Notes: generated by a model from the sequence alone, not told the origin. Shown: positions 34,763 through 46,099, counted from the first letter of the stretch. The stretch is 64,000 bases of DNA from Litsea cubeba (GCA_012931725.1 CM022946.1:119481360-119545359), one strand, 5' to 3'. Made by a program: numbers and translations.

Positions 34763-35396
34763 CCACTCGAATATCGTCATTGAAAAGACTCTCTACGTGT
34801 CAGGGAATGGGCAAATGAGTTCGAAATTAAACCATTTAAAAATGACACCCCAATAACAAGACACGGTTCCAGAAAAATACAGCTAGCTCAGTGGTTGAGA
34901 GTCTGTGGAGACTTCATCCCTGAAAGATATATAATGATTAAAATTGCTGAAAGTTTGCCACCAGCTTGGGATGCTGTAAAAAGGAGGATATTTGAGATTT
35001 TTCGACCATGGCATGCAGTTGAGTTTGTCGACCTCTTGGAATCGTTTGAGAAGTATATTCATCCCTTATGGATAAAGTTCAGGACAGAGAAAATGCTTGA
35101 AGGAACGGGTGTCAGAGAACATTTACTAACCAAGGAAAGGTTGTATTACGATCTAAAAAGGAGAGGTTTTGAACCAAATATTGCAGATCTGGTACGTTCC
35201 ATAATAAGCACGCTACCACCTCCTTAATTGGCCGGTACATGACATCCATGCTAAAGTCAAGACTAATTTCGTGGACATGAGGGAATTAGGAGAAATGTTG
35301 GAAGATATCGAGTTAGACCTTATAACAATAAGGGTTCTAGAAGATTTAGATGATGAACTGGAAAAAAACAACAATGAGATGTGAAAGTCAATCTCC
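34763..35396 (+). pseudogene. Unidentified passenger coding fragment in the Helitron
   Basis: The longest open frame is 34895-35227 (110 codons), and coding-like sequence extends upstream in the same frame (from about 34790, REWANEFEIKPF). Near 35224 the frame stops, but the next frame continues plausibly (WPVHDIHAKVKTNF, MRELGEMLEDIEL) to a stop near 35380, suggesting a one-base indel. A segment SLPPAWDAVKRRIFE followed by VDLLESFEKY weakly recalls the helical core of copia gag (UBN2-type), but there is no zinc knuckle and I do not recognise the protein. Possible introns follow, with a donor near 35405 and an acceptor near 35510. It lies between RepHel and the Helitron 3' end, where captured or extra genes often sit. 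Confidence 0.45.
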
Positions 35397-35576
35397 ATAT
35401 TCCAGGTAAAAATGTCCTCTTATGATGACTTCTGTGATATTTTCAATTGATTATTTACCATTAACATGATAATTTATTAATTATTAACATAGTTTTTATA
35501 TGCCTACAGGTCCACCGCGAAGCACTTGAAAGATGGATTTACAATTACTCGGCATTAATACTTTGTTTGATATTGT

Positions 35577-36736
35577 TGTTGGATATCGCGATCACTGAGA
35601 GGGGGGGGGGTGAATCAGTGATTTCTAAAAAACAGGTCCAATTCAACAACAAAACAAGTCAAACCACACAATGACACCAGATTTAACGTGGTTCACCAAA
35701 AGGCTACGTCCACGGATCAAAACCGTCCGAACACCGATCCGGTACAGGTCTGAATATATTTAGTCGCACCAACGACAAAGAGCACCAACCCTTAGTTTCA
35801 GATAGCACCAACTATCTAGGAAGCACCGACTCCCTTAGTTTTAGATAGCACCAACTATCTAGGAAGCACCGACTCCCTTTACAATTTATCTGCACCAACA
35901 GATAGGATCACCAAACCCCAGACACCAAGCACCAACTTGATGTAAAAACAGAATAGAAGATAAATTCTGTCTACAGCCCTTCCCCTTTACAATTCTCTCT
36001 CTCTCAATCCCTTACAAATTGAAAATTAAAGCATAAACAGAGAGACACTTATCTTATGGACGAAACATCATCTTCAAGAGCATATCCTCGTCCACACTTG
36101 CTGTAGAAAGATGCAGCACAACAGCACACAGCAACAGCTTCCTCTTCTCTCTTTCTCTCTTTCTCTCTTTCTCTCTTTTGGTGGTCTCTTAAGAACGAGC
36201 CTAACATGCCTTTATATAGGCTGTAACAACCCTTAATTGTGTTCATAATAGGCTACAATTCGTTTAGAAAGAGTCCCAAACAAAAGACACAAAGTTCCTG
36301 AATTTTCGTGCAAGTCTTCTGTTTCTGCGCAACTCTGGTTCCCGTGCTCGGTCGACATCCTGGCTTGCTCGGTCGACCGAAGACACTGTCTGGAAACAGA
36401 CACTTATCGAGCTCGGTCGACATCCTGGGGTCCCGGTCGACCGAAGACACACTGTGTCACGAAAATAACTGAGAGGTGCCTGAATCTGTTTCTGCAGATT
36501 TCTTCTTGCTCGGTCGACCGCATGGGGTGCCCGGTCGACCGCGTGCTCTGCTTCAGGAATTTTGAATTCCTGAACAGTTTCAGCTCTGATTTCTTCTTTT
36601 AAGCTCTATCAACACCAGCTTATTATCACCATGCTTGTGACAATGTGTGGACAATAATTCCAACTCAAAACAATATTTGAGATACTCATTTCTTCAATTC
36701 TTCAAAAGACTTCTCAAGTCATCTCAAATTCCAACA
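35577..36736 (-). repeat. 3' LTR of the intact copia element (type C)
   Basis: 1160 bp; on the minus strand it reads TGTTGGAATTTGAG to GCGATATCCAACA. TTTATATA at 36211-36218 gives the TATA box TATATAAA. Upstream of it (36345-36545) are repeated CGGTCGACCG palindromes; there are no AACGG triplets. U5 includes imperfect repeats of AGCACCAAC and a G-run (about 35600-35609). A CTTT/CTCT microsatellite is at 36145-36178. Confidence 0.93.
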
Positions 36737-37048
36737 ATCTCCCCCTTTGGAATTGTTGGCAACACTTTTGGAACTTCAACACTTAGAATTCTTTGTATCA
36801 GTTGACCTTCATTGAGCTTCTTCAGAACCATAGACTCCCCCTGTCTTCAATGTTCACATTCTTGATACCAATCTCATTCTTGATTCTTGATACCAATCTC
36901 CCCCAAGTTATCATAACATAACTTCTTCTAGCATAGCTTTCTCCTAGCATACGACTTTCTCCCCCTTTGACAACAAGTCCAAAGGGACGAACCAAGGAGC
37001 AAATAAGATATTCAATGAATGCATTGCTCCCCCTTTCAAGCACAACTC
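36737..37048 (-). other. Polypurine-tract region of the intact copia element
   Basis: On the minus strand there are five GGGGGAG-type tracts. The one abutting the LTR (CCAAAGGGGGAGAT, 36737-36750) is the likely plus-strand primer; the others lie near 36836, 36900, 36960 and 37028. No coding capacity. Confidence 0.75.
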
Positions 37049-40000
37049 CTACGGTTTAGGAGAGTGAGTAACTCCTAACTTTTTCCGGAGATACTCGAAG
37101 ACTTCCTTTGGCAGAGGTTTCGTGAAAATATCAGCCACTTGCTCAGTTGTTGGAACATATTCCAACTTGACCTCTCCATCAGCAACTTTATCTTTAAGAA
37201 AATGATAGCGAATTGCTACATGCTTTGTTCGAGAGTGCAGAACAGGATTCTTAGATATATGAATTGCACTCGTGTTGTCGCATAGGATCGGCGTAGGATC
37301 CGTTGTAGGGACTCCTAGATCAGAGAGCATTTGCCGCATCCATAACACTTGCGTACAACAAGTTGCCGCTGCAATATATTCCGCTTCCGCTGTCGAAAGG
37401 GATACTGAGTCTTGCTTCTTACTATGCCAAGCAACTAATCTTTCTCCAAGATAAAATGCGCCGCCGCTAGTACTCTTGCGATCATCTACGCATCCAGCCC
37501 AATCGGCATCAGAATATGCAACAAGAGTGAAGGATTTGCCTTTGGGATACCAGATACCAAGCTCCATAGTACCTTTCAGATATCGAAAGATTCTTTTTAC
37601 TGCTGTAAGGTGCGTTTCAGTTGGTGCTGCTTGAAAACGTGCAACCATACATACTGCTTGTAGAAGATCTGGTCTTGTAGCAGTCAAGTAGAGCAAGCTT
37701 CCTATCATAGAGCGATAGGTGGTATGATCAACGGACGAGGCCTTATCATCTTTGCTAAGCTTAGTGTTCGTTGACATTGGTGTGCTCACTGGCTTGCTGT
37801 CTTCCATATTGAACCGTTTCAGCATTTCCTTAATGTACTTCATTTGTGATATGAAGATGCCATGTTTCAGCTGTTGAACTTGTAAACCAAGAAAGAACTT
37901 TAATTCTCCAAGCATTGACATCTCAAATTCTTTCTTCATCTCTTCAGCAAAATTCATGCACATTTCCTCATCATTGCCACCAAAGATTATGTCATCGACA
38001 TAAACAATCACAACCAGCTGTTTGCTCAACTCTGTTTTGACATAAAGATTGCTATCAACCAGTCCTTTTCCAAAGCCGATCTTGCGGAGATAGAGGTCCA
38101 GCCTTGCATACCATGCCCTTGGCGCTTGTTTCAGCCCATAAAGAGCCTTTTTCAACTTGCACACTAGATCTGAATTTTTGCTGATGAGAAAACCATCAGG
38201 TTGCTCAATGTAGACCTCTTCTTCAAGTAAACCATTCAAGAAAGCTGACTTTACGTCCATCTGAAATACCTTGAAGGTTTTGTATGCTGCCAATGCAAGA
38301 AACATACGAATAGCTTCCAGACGAGCTACCGGTGCAAAGGTCTCTTCAAAATCTATGCCTTCAACTTGAGCATAGCCTTTACAAACTAACCTTGCTTTGT
38401 TTCTAATGACTTGACCATCTTCATTCAGCTTATTCCTAAAGACCCATTTAGTGCCAATAACATTCTTATCAGTAGGTCTAGGAACAAGTTCCCATGTGGA
38501 GTTCTTCACAATTTGCTCCAACTCCTCATGCATAGATTTCAACCAACTTTCATCGAGACTGGCTTCATCCACAGTCTTGGGTTCAATGGTGGACACAAGT
38601 GAGTAATTGCTAACTACACTTTGTCTTGTTTTAACACCGGCCTCAGGATCTCCAATGATTTGATCCTTAGGGTGTTGCTCTACCCAAGTGCTTTTCTTTC
38701 TAGGTGTAGCATCGTCTGAGTCATCCTTTGATTTCTCAGAATCATTAGATTCAGCCATCTCATCATCAATTTCACTCGAGTCCTCATAAACTGGACTGTC
38801 ATTATGAGTTGCATTCTTTGGTTCAATATTCTCATCTATTCTCACATCAGCACTTTCTATGATTTTTCTGGTTCTTTTGTTAAGACACCTATATGCCTTG
38901 CTAGTAGAGGAGTAACCCAGAAATATACCTTCGTCAGCTCTTTCTTCAAATTTGCCCGGATTTTGTTCGAGCCGCTTGATGTAACACTTGCTGCCGAAGA
39001 CTCTGAAGTGCTTGACTGTTGCTCTTCTTCCAAACCATAGCTCATAGGGAGTTTTGTCTTCATGTGGCCTGATCAAGCATCGATTCTGAATGTATACTGC
39101 CGTATTAATTGCCTCTTTCCAATACTTGTCAGCCATCTTGCTTTCACTAAGCATCGTACGAGCCATCTCTTGTACGGTGCGATTCTTCCGTTCCACAACT
39201 CCATTTTGCTGTGGAGTTCTAGGGGCTGAGTACTGTCTTTGAATGCCATGGTGCTCACAATATTTAGTGAACTCTTCAGATGTGAACTCGCCTCCACGAT
39301 CAGACCTTAAAATCTTGATACGTTTTTCCAATTGATTTTCAACCTGTGCTTTAAACACTTTAAAACGATCAAGTGCTTGATGCTTATGCTTAAGAAACAA
39401 TACCCATGTCATACGAGTATAATCATCAATGCATAACATGAAATACTTATCTCCATTGGTGCTTTGAGTTCGCATCGGTCCACAGAGATCAGTGTGCACT
39501 AGCTCAAGAGGTTTCTTGGAATGATGCTCCTTTGACTTGAACATAACCCTCGTTTGCTTTCCCTTTTGGCAAGAGTCGCAAATGGGATTGGAAGGCTTTT
39601 CAACTGTAGACATGCCTCTTACAGCCTTTGTATTGCAAATCTTTGACATGTTATCAAAGCTTAGATGCCCAAGGCGTTTGTGCCACAACCAACTTTCCTC
39701 TGTCCGACTCATCAAGCAGGTCTTTTCAGCTCCATCTGACAATGTATAGAGATTTCCAGCAGTTCTTGATCCAGTTGCCACTGTTTTGCCGTTGCTACTC
39801 TTCTTGATGGCAAACCCGTTCTTTGTGAAGATAACTTCGTGACCCTTGTCACAGATCTGGCTCACACTAAGCAGATTGTGTCTCAATCCAGACACATATA
39901 AGACTTCTTCAGATCTGATCTTGTTTGCCATAAGCTGAACAACACCTTTTCCGCAGATTTTGGCACCATCATTGTTACCAAACTTCACTGATCCGCCTTC

Positions 40001-41896
40001 ATAGTGCTGTAATTTGATGAATTTCTCTTTATCACCAGTCATATGGCTTGAACAACCACTATCAAGGACCCATGGTGCTGTCTTCTTTTGTGTATTGAAT
40101 GCCGTTTGCACAATGAGAGATTCTTTGGAATTACCATCCCTTTTCTTTGCCCTCCAAGCCTTAACTAACTTGGGTTTCTTTTCAACCTGAAATTGGTTAG
40201 CAATAGGCAACCTACAATCCCTAGCCAAGTGTCCATAATTATGACATATATAGCACTCAATTTTGTGGCTGTTTAGGATTGAAAAAGGGTTCCTAGTTAC
40301 AAATGGGCTGTTTCTAACATAGAATTTGCAATCAGCTCTTTTATGTCCAAACATATTACAATGAAAGCAATAACCATAGAATTTGTATCTTCTTTGTGGC
40401 TGGTTAGTCTTCATTACCTTTCTAACAGGAATGGACTCCTCTCTAGGTTGAGTGGGCTTCATAGAGTTAGAAGGTGTAGTGACTTGCTTCACAAACTCTT
40501 TCTTTTTAGGAGGTGCAATCTTAGAGGATTCACCTTTCTCAAATCCTAGACCAAATCTGAAGTGGGCAGGTCTTTGAACTTTCAGTAGTTCATTGAGTTT
40601 CATAGTCCCTTCAATCGCTTGGAGCGCTTTGAGTTTTTTGCTATTTTCCAAATTTTCAGCCTTTGCTCTAGCGATCTCAGTTTCAAGTTTCATAGCCTCT
40701 TCCTTTTTGATACTTATTTGATTTTCAAGGACTTCTACCATTCTTTTATATTCTTCAACTTGAGTTTTCAAAGCAATAACTGAACTTTCAGATTCATGAA
40801 GAAGTTTCAGATTTTTCTTACTTGTTTTTCGTTCCTTGCTAAGCTCCTCAAGTGCGGCTATGAGTTCCTCTTCAAGATTGACTTCAGCCTCCTCTTCCTC
40901 TTCCGGATCTAGCTCTTCTTCTTCTTCAACAGTGACCATGAAGAGAGCTTCGGTTGATTCATCATCGTCTGAAGTTTCAGACGTGCTGTCATCTTGTTGA
41001 CATAGAAAGTTTTTAGCTTTGCCTCTTTTTCTGAAATTTGTCTTTCCTTTACTGTTTTCAGCATAAGAGTCATTATCATTGTCTTCTTTTAGAGGACACT
41101 TCGCAGCAAAGTGACCAACACCTCCACAATTGAAACATTTAAAGGGTAGCTTCCCTTTGTACTTGCCATTGCTTCCTTTCTTCAACTTTCTAACAAATTG
41201 AGCCTCAAGCTCATCATAATCAGAATCAACATCATGACCAGCAGTCTCTTTTGCCTTTTTCTGAACTTTGAAGGCCGCTTCTTTATCGGATGAAGACGTC
41301 TTTCCTATGCGCATCTCATAGGCAGTTAGAGAACCATGTAATTCATCCATGGAAAATGCATTCAGATCTTTGGCTTCTTCGATGGCTGAGACTTTTGAAT
41401 CAAACCGGGGAAGAAGAGATCTTAGAACCTTTTTGACGATGACTGGTTCTTTTATCTCTTCCCCTAGTCCACGAATGTCATTCGTGACTTCATTCACTCG
41501 TTGCATATACGAGTCAACATTCTCGCTTTCCTCCATGCGAAGAGACTCGAATTGAGAGTGATGAGTTTGTAATTTGGCTTCTTTAATCTTCTCATCACCT
41601 TCATGTATGCTTTGCAACTTGTCCCAAATTTCCTTGGCTGTTTTGCATGCAATTACTTTGACAAGCTCGCTGTCCACAAGGCCACTAAAGAGTGCATTCT
41701 GCGCCTTGGAGTCGTTGTCTGCCAACTTCTTCGATGCAGTATCATTGGGTATGGTGGCAGCATTGTAACCGACTCTGACAGCCTCCCAAACATCATAGCC
41801 AAGAGATTTGATGAAGGCTTGCATCCTAATCTTCCAAAAAGAGTAATTAGAACCATCAAACCGAGGTGCTTTCATATTCCCTGTATTGGCTGCCAT
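37049..41896 (-). CDS. gag-pol polyprotein of the intact copia element, 1615 aa
   Basis: This single open frame starts at MAANTGNMKAPRFDG, 66 bases inside the 5' LTR edge. Approximate residue positions: gag/UBN2-like 10-230; zinc knuckle CFNCGGVGHFAAKC at 254; acidic and coiled-coil region 310-450; two further CCHC knuckles, CFHCNMFGHKRADC at 509 and CYICHNYGHLARDC at 547; protease DSGCSSHMTG at 609; GAG-pre-integrase/HHCC WHKRLGHLS at 725-770; integrase with DLCGPM, DRGGEF and ERKNRT as the D-D-E residues (803, 865, 901); reverse transcriptase with VKSAFLNG at 1213 and YVDDIIFGG at 1297; RNase H with DADWAG at 1462 and AEAEYIAAA near 1510. Length and order fit copia. All key residues seen are intact. 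The pair of extra zinc knuckles between gag and protease is unusual. Confidence 0.96.
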   Translation of the reverse strand: MAANTGNMKAPRFDGSNYSFWKIRMQAFIKSLGYDVWEAVRVGYNAATIPNDTASKKLADNDSKAQNALFSGLVDSELVKVIACKTAKEIWDKLQSIHEGDEKIKEAKLQTHHSQFESLRMEESENVDSYMQRVNEVTNDIRGLGEEIKEPVIVKKVLRSLLPRFDSKVSAIEEAKDLNAFSMDELHGSLTAYEMRIGKTSSSDKEAAFKVQKKAKETAGHDVDSDYDELEAQFVRKLKKGSNGKYKGKLPFKCFNCGGVGHFAAKCPLKEDNDNDSYAENSKGKTNFRKRGKAKNFLCQQDDSTSETSDDDESTEALFMVTVEEEEELDPEEEEEAEVNLEEELIAALEELSKERKTSKKNLKLLHESESSVIALKTQVEEYKRMVEVLENQISIKKEEAMKLETEIARAKAENLENSKKLKALQAIEGTMKLNELLKVQRPAHFRFGLGFEKGESSKIAPPKKKEFVKQVTTPSNSMKPTQPREESIPVRKVMKTNQPQRRYKFYGYCFHCNMFGHKRADCKFYVRNSPFVTRNPFSILNSHKIECYICHNYGHLARDCRLPIANQFQVEKKPKLVKAWRAKKRDGNSKESLIVQTAFNTQKKTAPWVLDSGCSSHMTGDKEKFIKLQHYEGGSVKFGNNDGAKICGKGVVQLMANKIRSEEVLYVSGLRHNLLSVSQICDKGHEVIFTKNGFAIKKSSNGKTVATGSRTAGNLYTLSDGAEKTCLMSRTEESWLWHKRLGHLSFDNMSKICNTKAVRGMSTVEKPSNPICDSCQKGKQTRVMFKSKEHHSKKPLELVHTDLCGPMRTQSTNGDKYFMLCIDDYTRMTWVLFLKHKHQALDRFKVFKAQVENQLEKRIKILRSDRGGEFTSEEFTKYCEHHGIQRQYSAPRTPQQNGVVERKNRTVQEMARTMLSESKMADKYWKEAINTAVYIQNRCLIRPHEDKTPYELWFGRRATVKHFRVFGSKCYIKRLEQNPGKFEERADEGIFLGYSSTSKAYRCLNKRTRKIIESADVRIDENIEPKNATHNDSPVYEDSSEIDDEMAESNDSEKSKDDSDDATPRKKSTWVEQHPKDQIIGDPEAGVKTRQSVVSNYSLVSTIEPKTVDEASLDESWLKSMHEELEQIVKNSTWELVPRPTDKNVIGTKWVFRNKLNEDGQVIRNKARLVCKGYAQVEGIDFEETFAPVARLEAIRMFLALAAYKTFKVFQMDVKSAFLNGLLEEEVYIEQPDGFLISKNSDLVCKLKKALYGLKQAPRAWYARLDLYLRKIGFGKGLVDSNLYVKTELSKQLVVIVYVDDIIFGGNDEEMCMNFAEEMKKEFEMSMLGELKFFLGLQVQQLKHGIFISQMKYIKEMLKRFNMEDSKPVSTPMSTNTKLSKDDKASSVDHTTYRSMIGSLLYLTATRPDLLQAVCMVARFQAAPTETHLTAVKRIFRYLKGTMELGIWYPKGKSFTLVAYSDADWAGCVDDRKSTSGGAFYLGERLVAWHSKKQDSVSLSTAEAEYIAAATCCTQVLWMRQMLSDLGVPTTDPTPILCDNTSAIHISKNPVLHSRTKHVAIRYHFLKDKVADGEVKLEYVPTTEQVADIFTKPLPKEVFEYLRKKLGVTHSPKP

Positions 41897-41945
41897 GTGA
41901 TTTGACAGGAGATCACCCTTAGCGTATTAAACTGATCAAGGGAGC

Positions 41946-41960
41946 CTCGCTCTGATACCA
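41946..41960 (-). other. Primer binding site, initiator tRNA-Met type
   Basis: The minus strand reads TGGTATCAGAGCGAG, two bases inside the 5' LTR (edge 41963). Confidence 0.9.
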
Positions 41961-41962
41961 AT

Positions 41963-43130
41963 TGTTGGATATCGCGATCACTGAGAGGGGGGGGGGGTGA
42001 ATCAGTGATTTCTAAAAAACAGGTCCAATTCAACAACAAAACAAGTCAAACCACACAATGACACCAGATTTAACGTGGTTCACCAAAAGGCTACGTCCAC
42101 GGATCAAAACCGTCCGAACACCGATCCGGTACAGGTCTGAATATATTTAGTCGCACCAACGACAAAGAGCACCAACCCTTAGTTTCAGATAGCACCAACT
42201 ATCTAGGAAGCACCGACTCCCTTAGTTTCAGATAGCACCAACTATCTAGGAAGCACCGACTCCCTTTACAATTTATCTGCACCAACAGATAGGATCACCA
42301 AACCCCAGACACCAAGCACCAACTTGATGTAAAACAGAATAGAAGATAAATTCTGTCTACAGCCCTTCCCCTTTACAATTCTCTCTCTCTCAATCCCTTA
42401 CAAATTGAAAATTAAAGCATAAACAGAGAGACACTTATCTTATGGACGAAACATCATCTTCAAGAGCATATCCTCGTCCACACTTGCTGTAGAAAGATGC
42501 AGCACAACAGCACACAGCAACAGCTTCCTCTTCTCTCTTTCTCTCTTTCTCTCTTTCTCTCTTTCTCTCTTTTGGTGGTCTCTTAAGAACGAGCCTAACA
42601 TGCCTTTATATAGGCTGTAGCAACCCTTAATTGTGTTCATAATAGGCTACAATTCGTTTAGAAAGAGTCCCAAACGAAATACAAAAGAATGCTGAATTTT
42701 CGTGCAAGACTTCTGTTTCTGCGCAACTCTGGTTCCCGTGCTCGGTCGACATCCTGGCTTGCTCGGTCGACCGAAGACACTGTCTGGAAACAGACACTTA
42801 TCGAGCTCGGTCGACATCCTGGGGTCCCGGTCGACCGAAGACACACTGTGTCACGAAAATAACTGAGAGGTGCCTGAATCTGTTTCTGCAGATTTCTTCT
42901 TGCTCGGTCGACCGCATGGGGTGCCCGGTCGACCGCGTGCTCTGCTTCAGGAATTCTGAATTCCTGAACAGTTTCAGCTCTGATTTCTTCTTTTAAGCTC
43001 TATCAACACCAGCTTATTATCACCATGCTTGTGACAATGTGTGGACAATAATTCCAACTCAAAACAATATTTGAGATACTCATTTCTTCAATTCTTCAAA
43101 AGACTTCTCAAGTCATCTCAAATCCCAACA
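41963..43130 (-). repeat. 5' LTR of the intact copia element (type C)
   Basis: 1168 bp, direct copy of 35577-36736, with TATA at 42605-42612 and a longer CTTT/CTCT microsatellite (about 42533-42570). A small cluster of differences from the 3' LTR lies at 42675-42695. Confidence 0.93.
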
Positions 43131-43460
43131 ATTGTTAGTGTCCTAATTTGCATATATTTATTGTCTTTTCATTTGTATAAATCGTACGATTGTGTATATT
43201 GTGAACCCCGTGTTATTGAAGCTACATTTACTTGCTTTATTCTGTTGTTTTGTTGTTAATATGTCTTCAGTTTAATATTTTTTACACGTGCTCTGGCTAC
43301 ATCAAACTCAGTATACAACTTGCGTAAAGAATAAACTATCTGGAAAAAAAATAAAAATATATCAAATTAGCAACAAAAAGGACGACACATAAAGTTTTAC
43401 TAATTAATAAATTTATTAAGAATAATATGTATAAATCTGTTCATCTATTGTTTCTGTAGT

Positions 43461-43486
43461 CCGTGCATAGCACGGGGATTTACTAA
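43461..43486 (+). terminator. Helitron 3' hairpin and CTAA terminus
   Basis: Stem CCGTGC/GCACGG with loop ATA, eleven bases later ending in CTAA followed by T. This matches the conserved structure recognised as the end of rolling-circle transposition. Confidence 0.85.
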
Positions 43487-45298
43487 TACCTAACTATAGA
43501 CAACATAAATCTATATATAGCCAGTTATGTTTAAAGAAACAAACATAGAACTCATTCTAAGATGTTGAGAATTACAGTTGTTTGGTTCGAAACGGCATCT
43601 TATACCAGTTTAAGAATATATAGATAGGCACAAAAAATGGGATGGATAATTAAAGATAACCATTATAGGAAATCTCATTTTTCTTGAATTTTCATTTTTT
43701 TTTCTATTCTAGAGTCATAGCCATACAAGATTAATACCAAAAACATACATTATAATGGTTGATGTATTGGTTTTTGTTAAATTGATGAGGTGTGGTAAAC
43801 ACTAGCAGACCCATGATTTTCATTTGGGTGGTGCAGGCAATAGTCAAGTTAAGAAGTCAAATAAGAAAATTGAAATATTTTAAGGCATTATTAAGGAGTT
43901 TCTTGAATCACGCGGGTGTGAGTAAACTCCACCCTTGGTGATAAAGATACTTGATCCCATGGTTCAGGCCTATGAAAATGGAATTCAACTCCTATGGATT
44001 AACAAACAAGTAGTTTTAAAATGGATTATTAAAGGGTTGACGGGCAAAGTGTATAAGGAGGAGATTTAGATAGGGCCCTTACTTATTTTAGGATTTGATT
44101 TACTAGGGAATGGCTGGGTATTCATTTTTCATCTCCCCATAATTCATTTTCAATAAAGCGAGAGATTATTCAATTCCTATTTACAAATATCTACCTTTCT
44201 TTCTTCAATTTTAACCAATTCTAGCAATATATTTTTAAAAATTCCTAAGAATTCGGTTGCAAACAAATGGACTGGAACATATTAGTAAAGCATAATAGTA
44301 TTTGGATCTCAATCGGAGTCCAAATCCAGACCTTTTGCTTGGGTTTTTGTCCAATTTAAGAATTTGAGTTAAATTTGAGTCCAGGGTGCCACAGTTTGTC
44401 AAGGGAGTCCCATCTCCCATGTAAGGGTGGTACCAAATTTTCAATCCAATCATTATTTCTTAAAGTCGGACACCCCTAAATAAAAGGCAGGACCAAAATT
44501 CCTACATTAAAGCCGTGCAAGATCCACTGAACTGAGGAAACCTAAACCTCGTTTGGCATCATTTCTTTGTTGTTTTATTTACCGACCCCCTTCATCCATA
44601 GCCAGAGTCTTGGACACATTACACACAAGGTATAACATCACCGTCAGATGGAGTCAAGCAGGACGTGAGATGAGTGACTGAAAATATATTTAAACAATTC
44701 ATCCACCCAATGGGAAGGTGGTATCAAATGGTTTGCTTCAATAAAAAAAATGCTCCCCACATGTTAAACACCTTTTATTTATTTCTTCTAAAGCTAATCA
44801 CTTGTGTGTATCCAACCGTTCCCTCAGAATCAAATAACAATTCCCTTGATCTTATCAGTGTGCTCATATCTATCGAATTGGACAGTAGAGTTCCAACTAC
44901 AAACTTAAAATAGCATGAATGTAGATGATATTGGGATCAATCATATGGTACAGATAGCTTATGCTGTGATAAGTCCTCTAGAAGTTCATGAATATAATAA
45001 TGCATATAAAGTGGAAGAAATGACCCGAAATATGAATATAGAATATATATATATATAAGTCACTTTCCAATTGAGTTAGCCCACACTTTTTGTGGCCGGC
45101 TTACATGCCTTCCATGTGCTTTTTCCATCACTTCGAGAGAGGAATCCTCTCTTAGGAGGAATTCTTGGTTATGTGGAATTAGACTTTCTTCTTTGAGGAT
45201 TTTTGAGGAAGAGGATTCATCACATTCCATGTTTGGTGAGCACAAAGGAATCTGCGATGATTCCTTCGGATCCAAGTTTGATAGCGGGAGAGGAATCC

Positions 45299-45331
<33 letters not shown>

Positions 45332-46099
45332 ATATCTCTATCTCAAATCCACTAACCCTGGAAATATTCCATATCCTCTAATCCATCCTAACAAAAGTTA
45401 TTTTATATACAAAAAGAATTTATGAAAATTTTGACAGAATCTCCCCTTAACAGGAGAACTATTTTTCATTGATCTGTATTTATGTTGTGTGTGTAATAGT
45501 TACCATTTAACAGGAGAGCCTTTTTTCATCGATCTGCATTTCATTCATTGTGTGTAATAGTTTCAATGTCATGTATACTAATGAAGTTAGTGTTTACAAA
45601 AGACGGTCTACTATATGATGTGGCCAAAACTTGCGTCCCATGGTATGTGTAATGGTTTCAGTGCCTCCTTACTCCTATGTATTGTTTATGTAGTGGTTTG
45701 TCCAAAAGAAACTTCCCTCCTATCATTTGTATAATTGTTTGTCCAAAACCATCATATAACGGCCAACTTTTGAAAAAAAAGAAGAAGATGAATAATTGTA
45801 CAAATCATTAGAATGTTACATTTTTTTATGGGGCCTATAATGTGGATGATAAAGATTGGAGAGAGCTTGAAGCTAATATATTAACTATTATCTAAGTCCT
45901 AACAGGTCTGATGTTGGTTTCTTCTGACAGTTGTTGCAGGAATCTTAACCACGAGTATGATATTCTTCTAAGTGGATATGAGTAACTTTCAAGGAGCATC
46001 CTACAGTTGAGTAACATTGCCACTCAAGGAACACACCCCTGTTTCAAGGTGTTTAATATCATATAATAGCCATTTCTAAGCATCTAACATTGCCACGGG
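43487..46099. other. Unassigned AT-rich flank, no supported gene
   Basis: 2.6 kb between the Helitron end and the inverted arm. Visible structure: a TA microsatellite (45043-45057), an A-run of 29 (45301-45329) and a 60-bp tandem duplication around AACAGGAGA...GATCTG (from 45449 and 45509). The A-run could be a retroposed tail, but no body is recognised. Short frames have no known domain. Confidence 0.45.

Larger units (their letters stand above)
35577..43130 (-). mobile_element. Complete Ty1/copia retrotransposon (SIRE/Maximus-like), TSD ATTGT
   Basis: The 7554-bp minus-strand element has LTRs 41963-43130 (5') and 35577-36736 (3'), a PBS for initiator tRNA-Met, one uninterrupted gag-pol ORF and a polypurine tract. 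The 5-bp duplication ATTGT is present at 35572-35576 and 43131-43135. The LTRs differ at about a dozen places, mostly in a small patch and in microsatellite length, so the insertion is young. It is nested in the Helitron 3' part. It appears structurally able to be autonomous. Confidence 0.95.
24502..43486 (+). mobile_element. Helitron (Rep/helicase type) with a nested copia element
   Basis: The 5' end is TCTATATTACTAAAGGG after an A (24501). The 3' end is CTAA before a T (43483-43486), preceded by the hairpin CCGTGC-ATA-GCACGG (43461-43475). This is the canonical TC...CTRR structure inserted between A and T without target duplication. The span is 18,985 bp; removing the nested copia element (35577-43130 plus one 5-bp duplication) leaves about 11.4 kb. 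It contains a repeat-rich, non-coding 5' third, a RepHel gene on the plus strand and a downstream passenger coding fragment. Because it encodes (damaged) RepHel it descends from an autonomous element. No RPA-like ORF was found. Confidence 0.85.
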
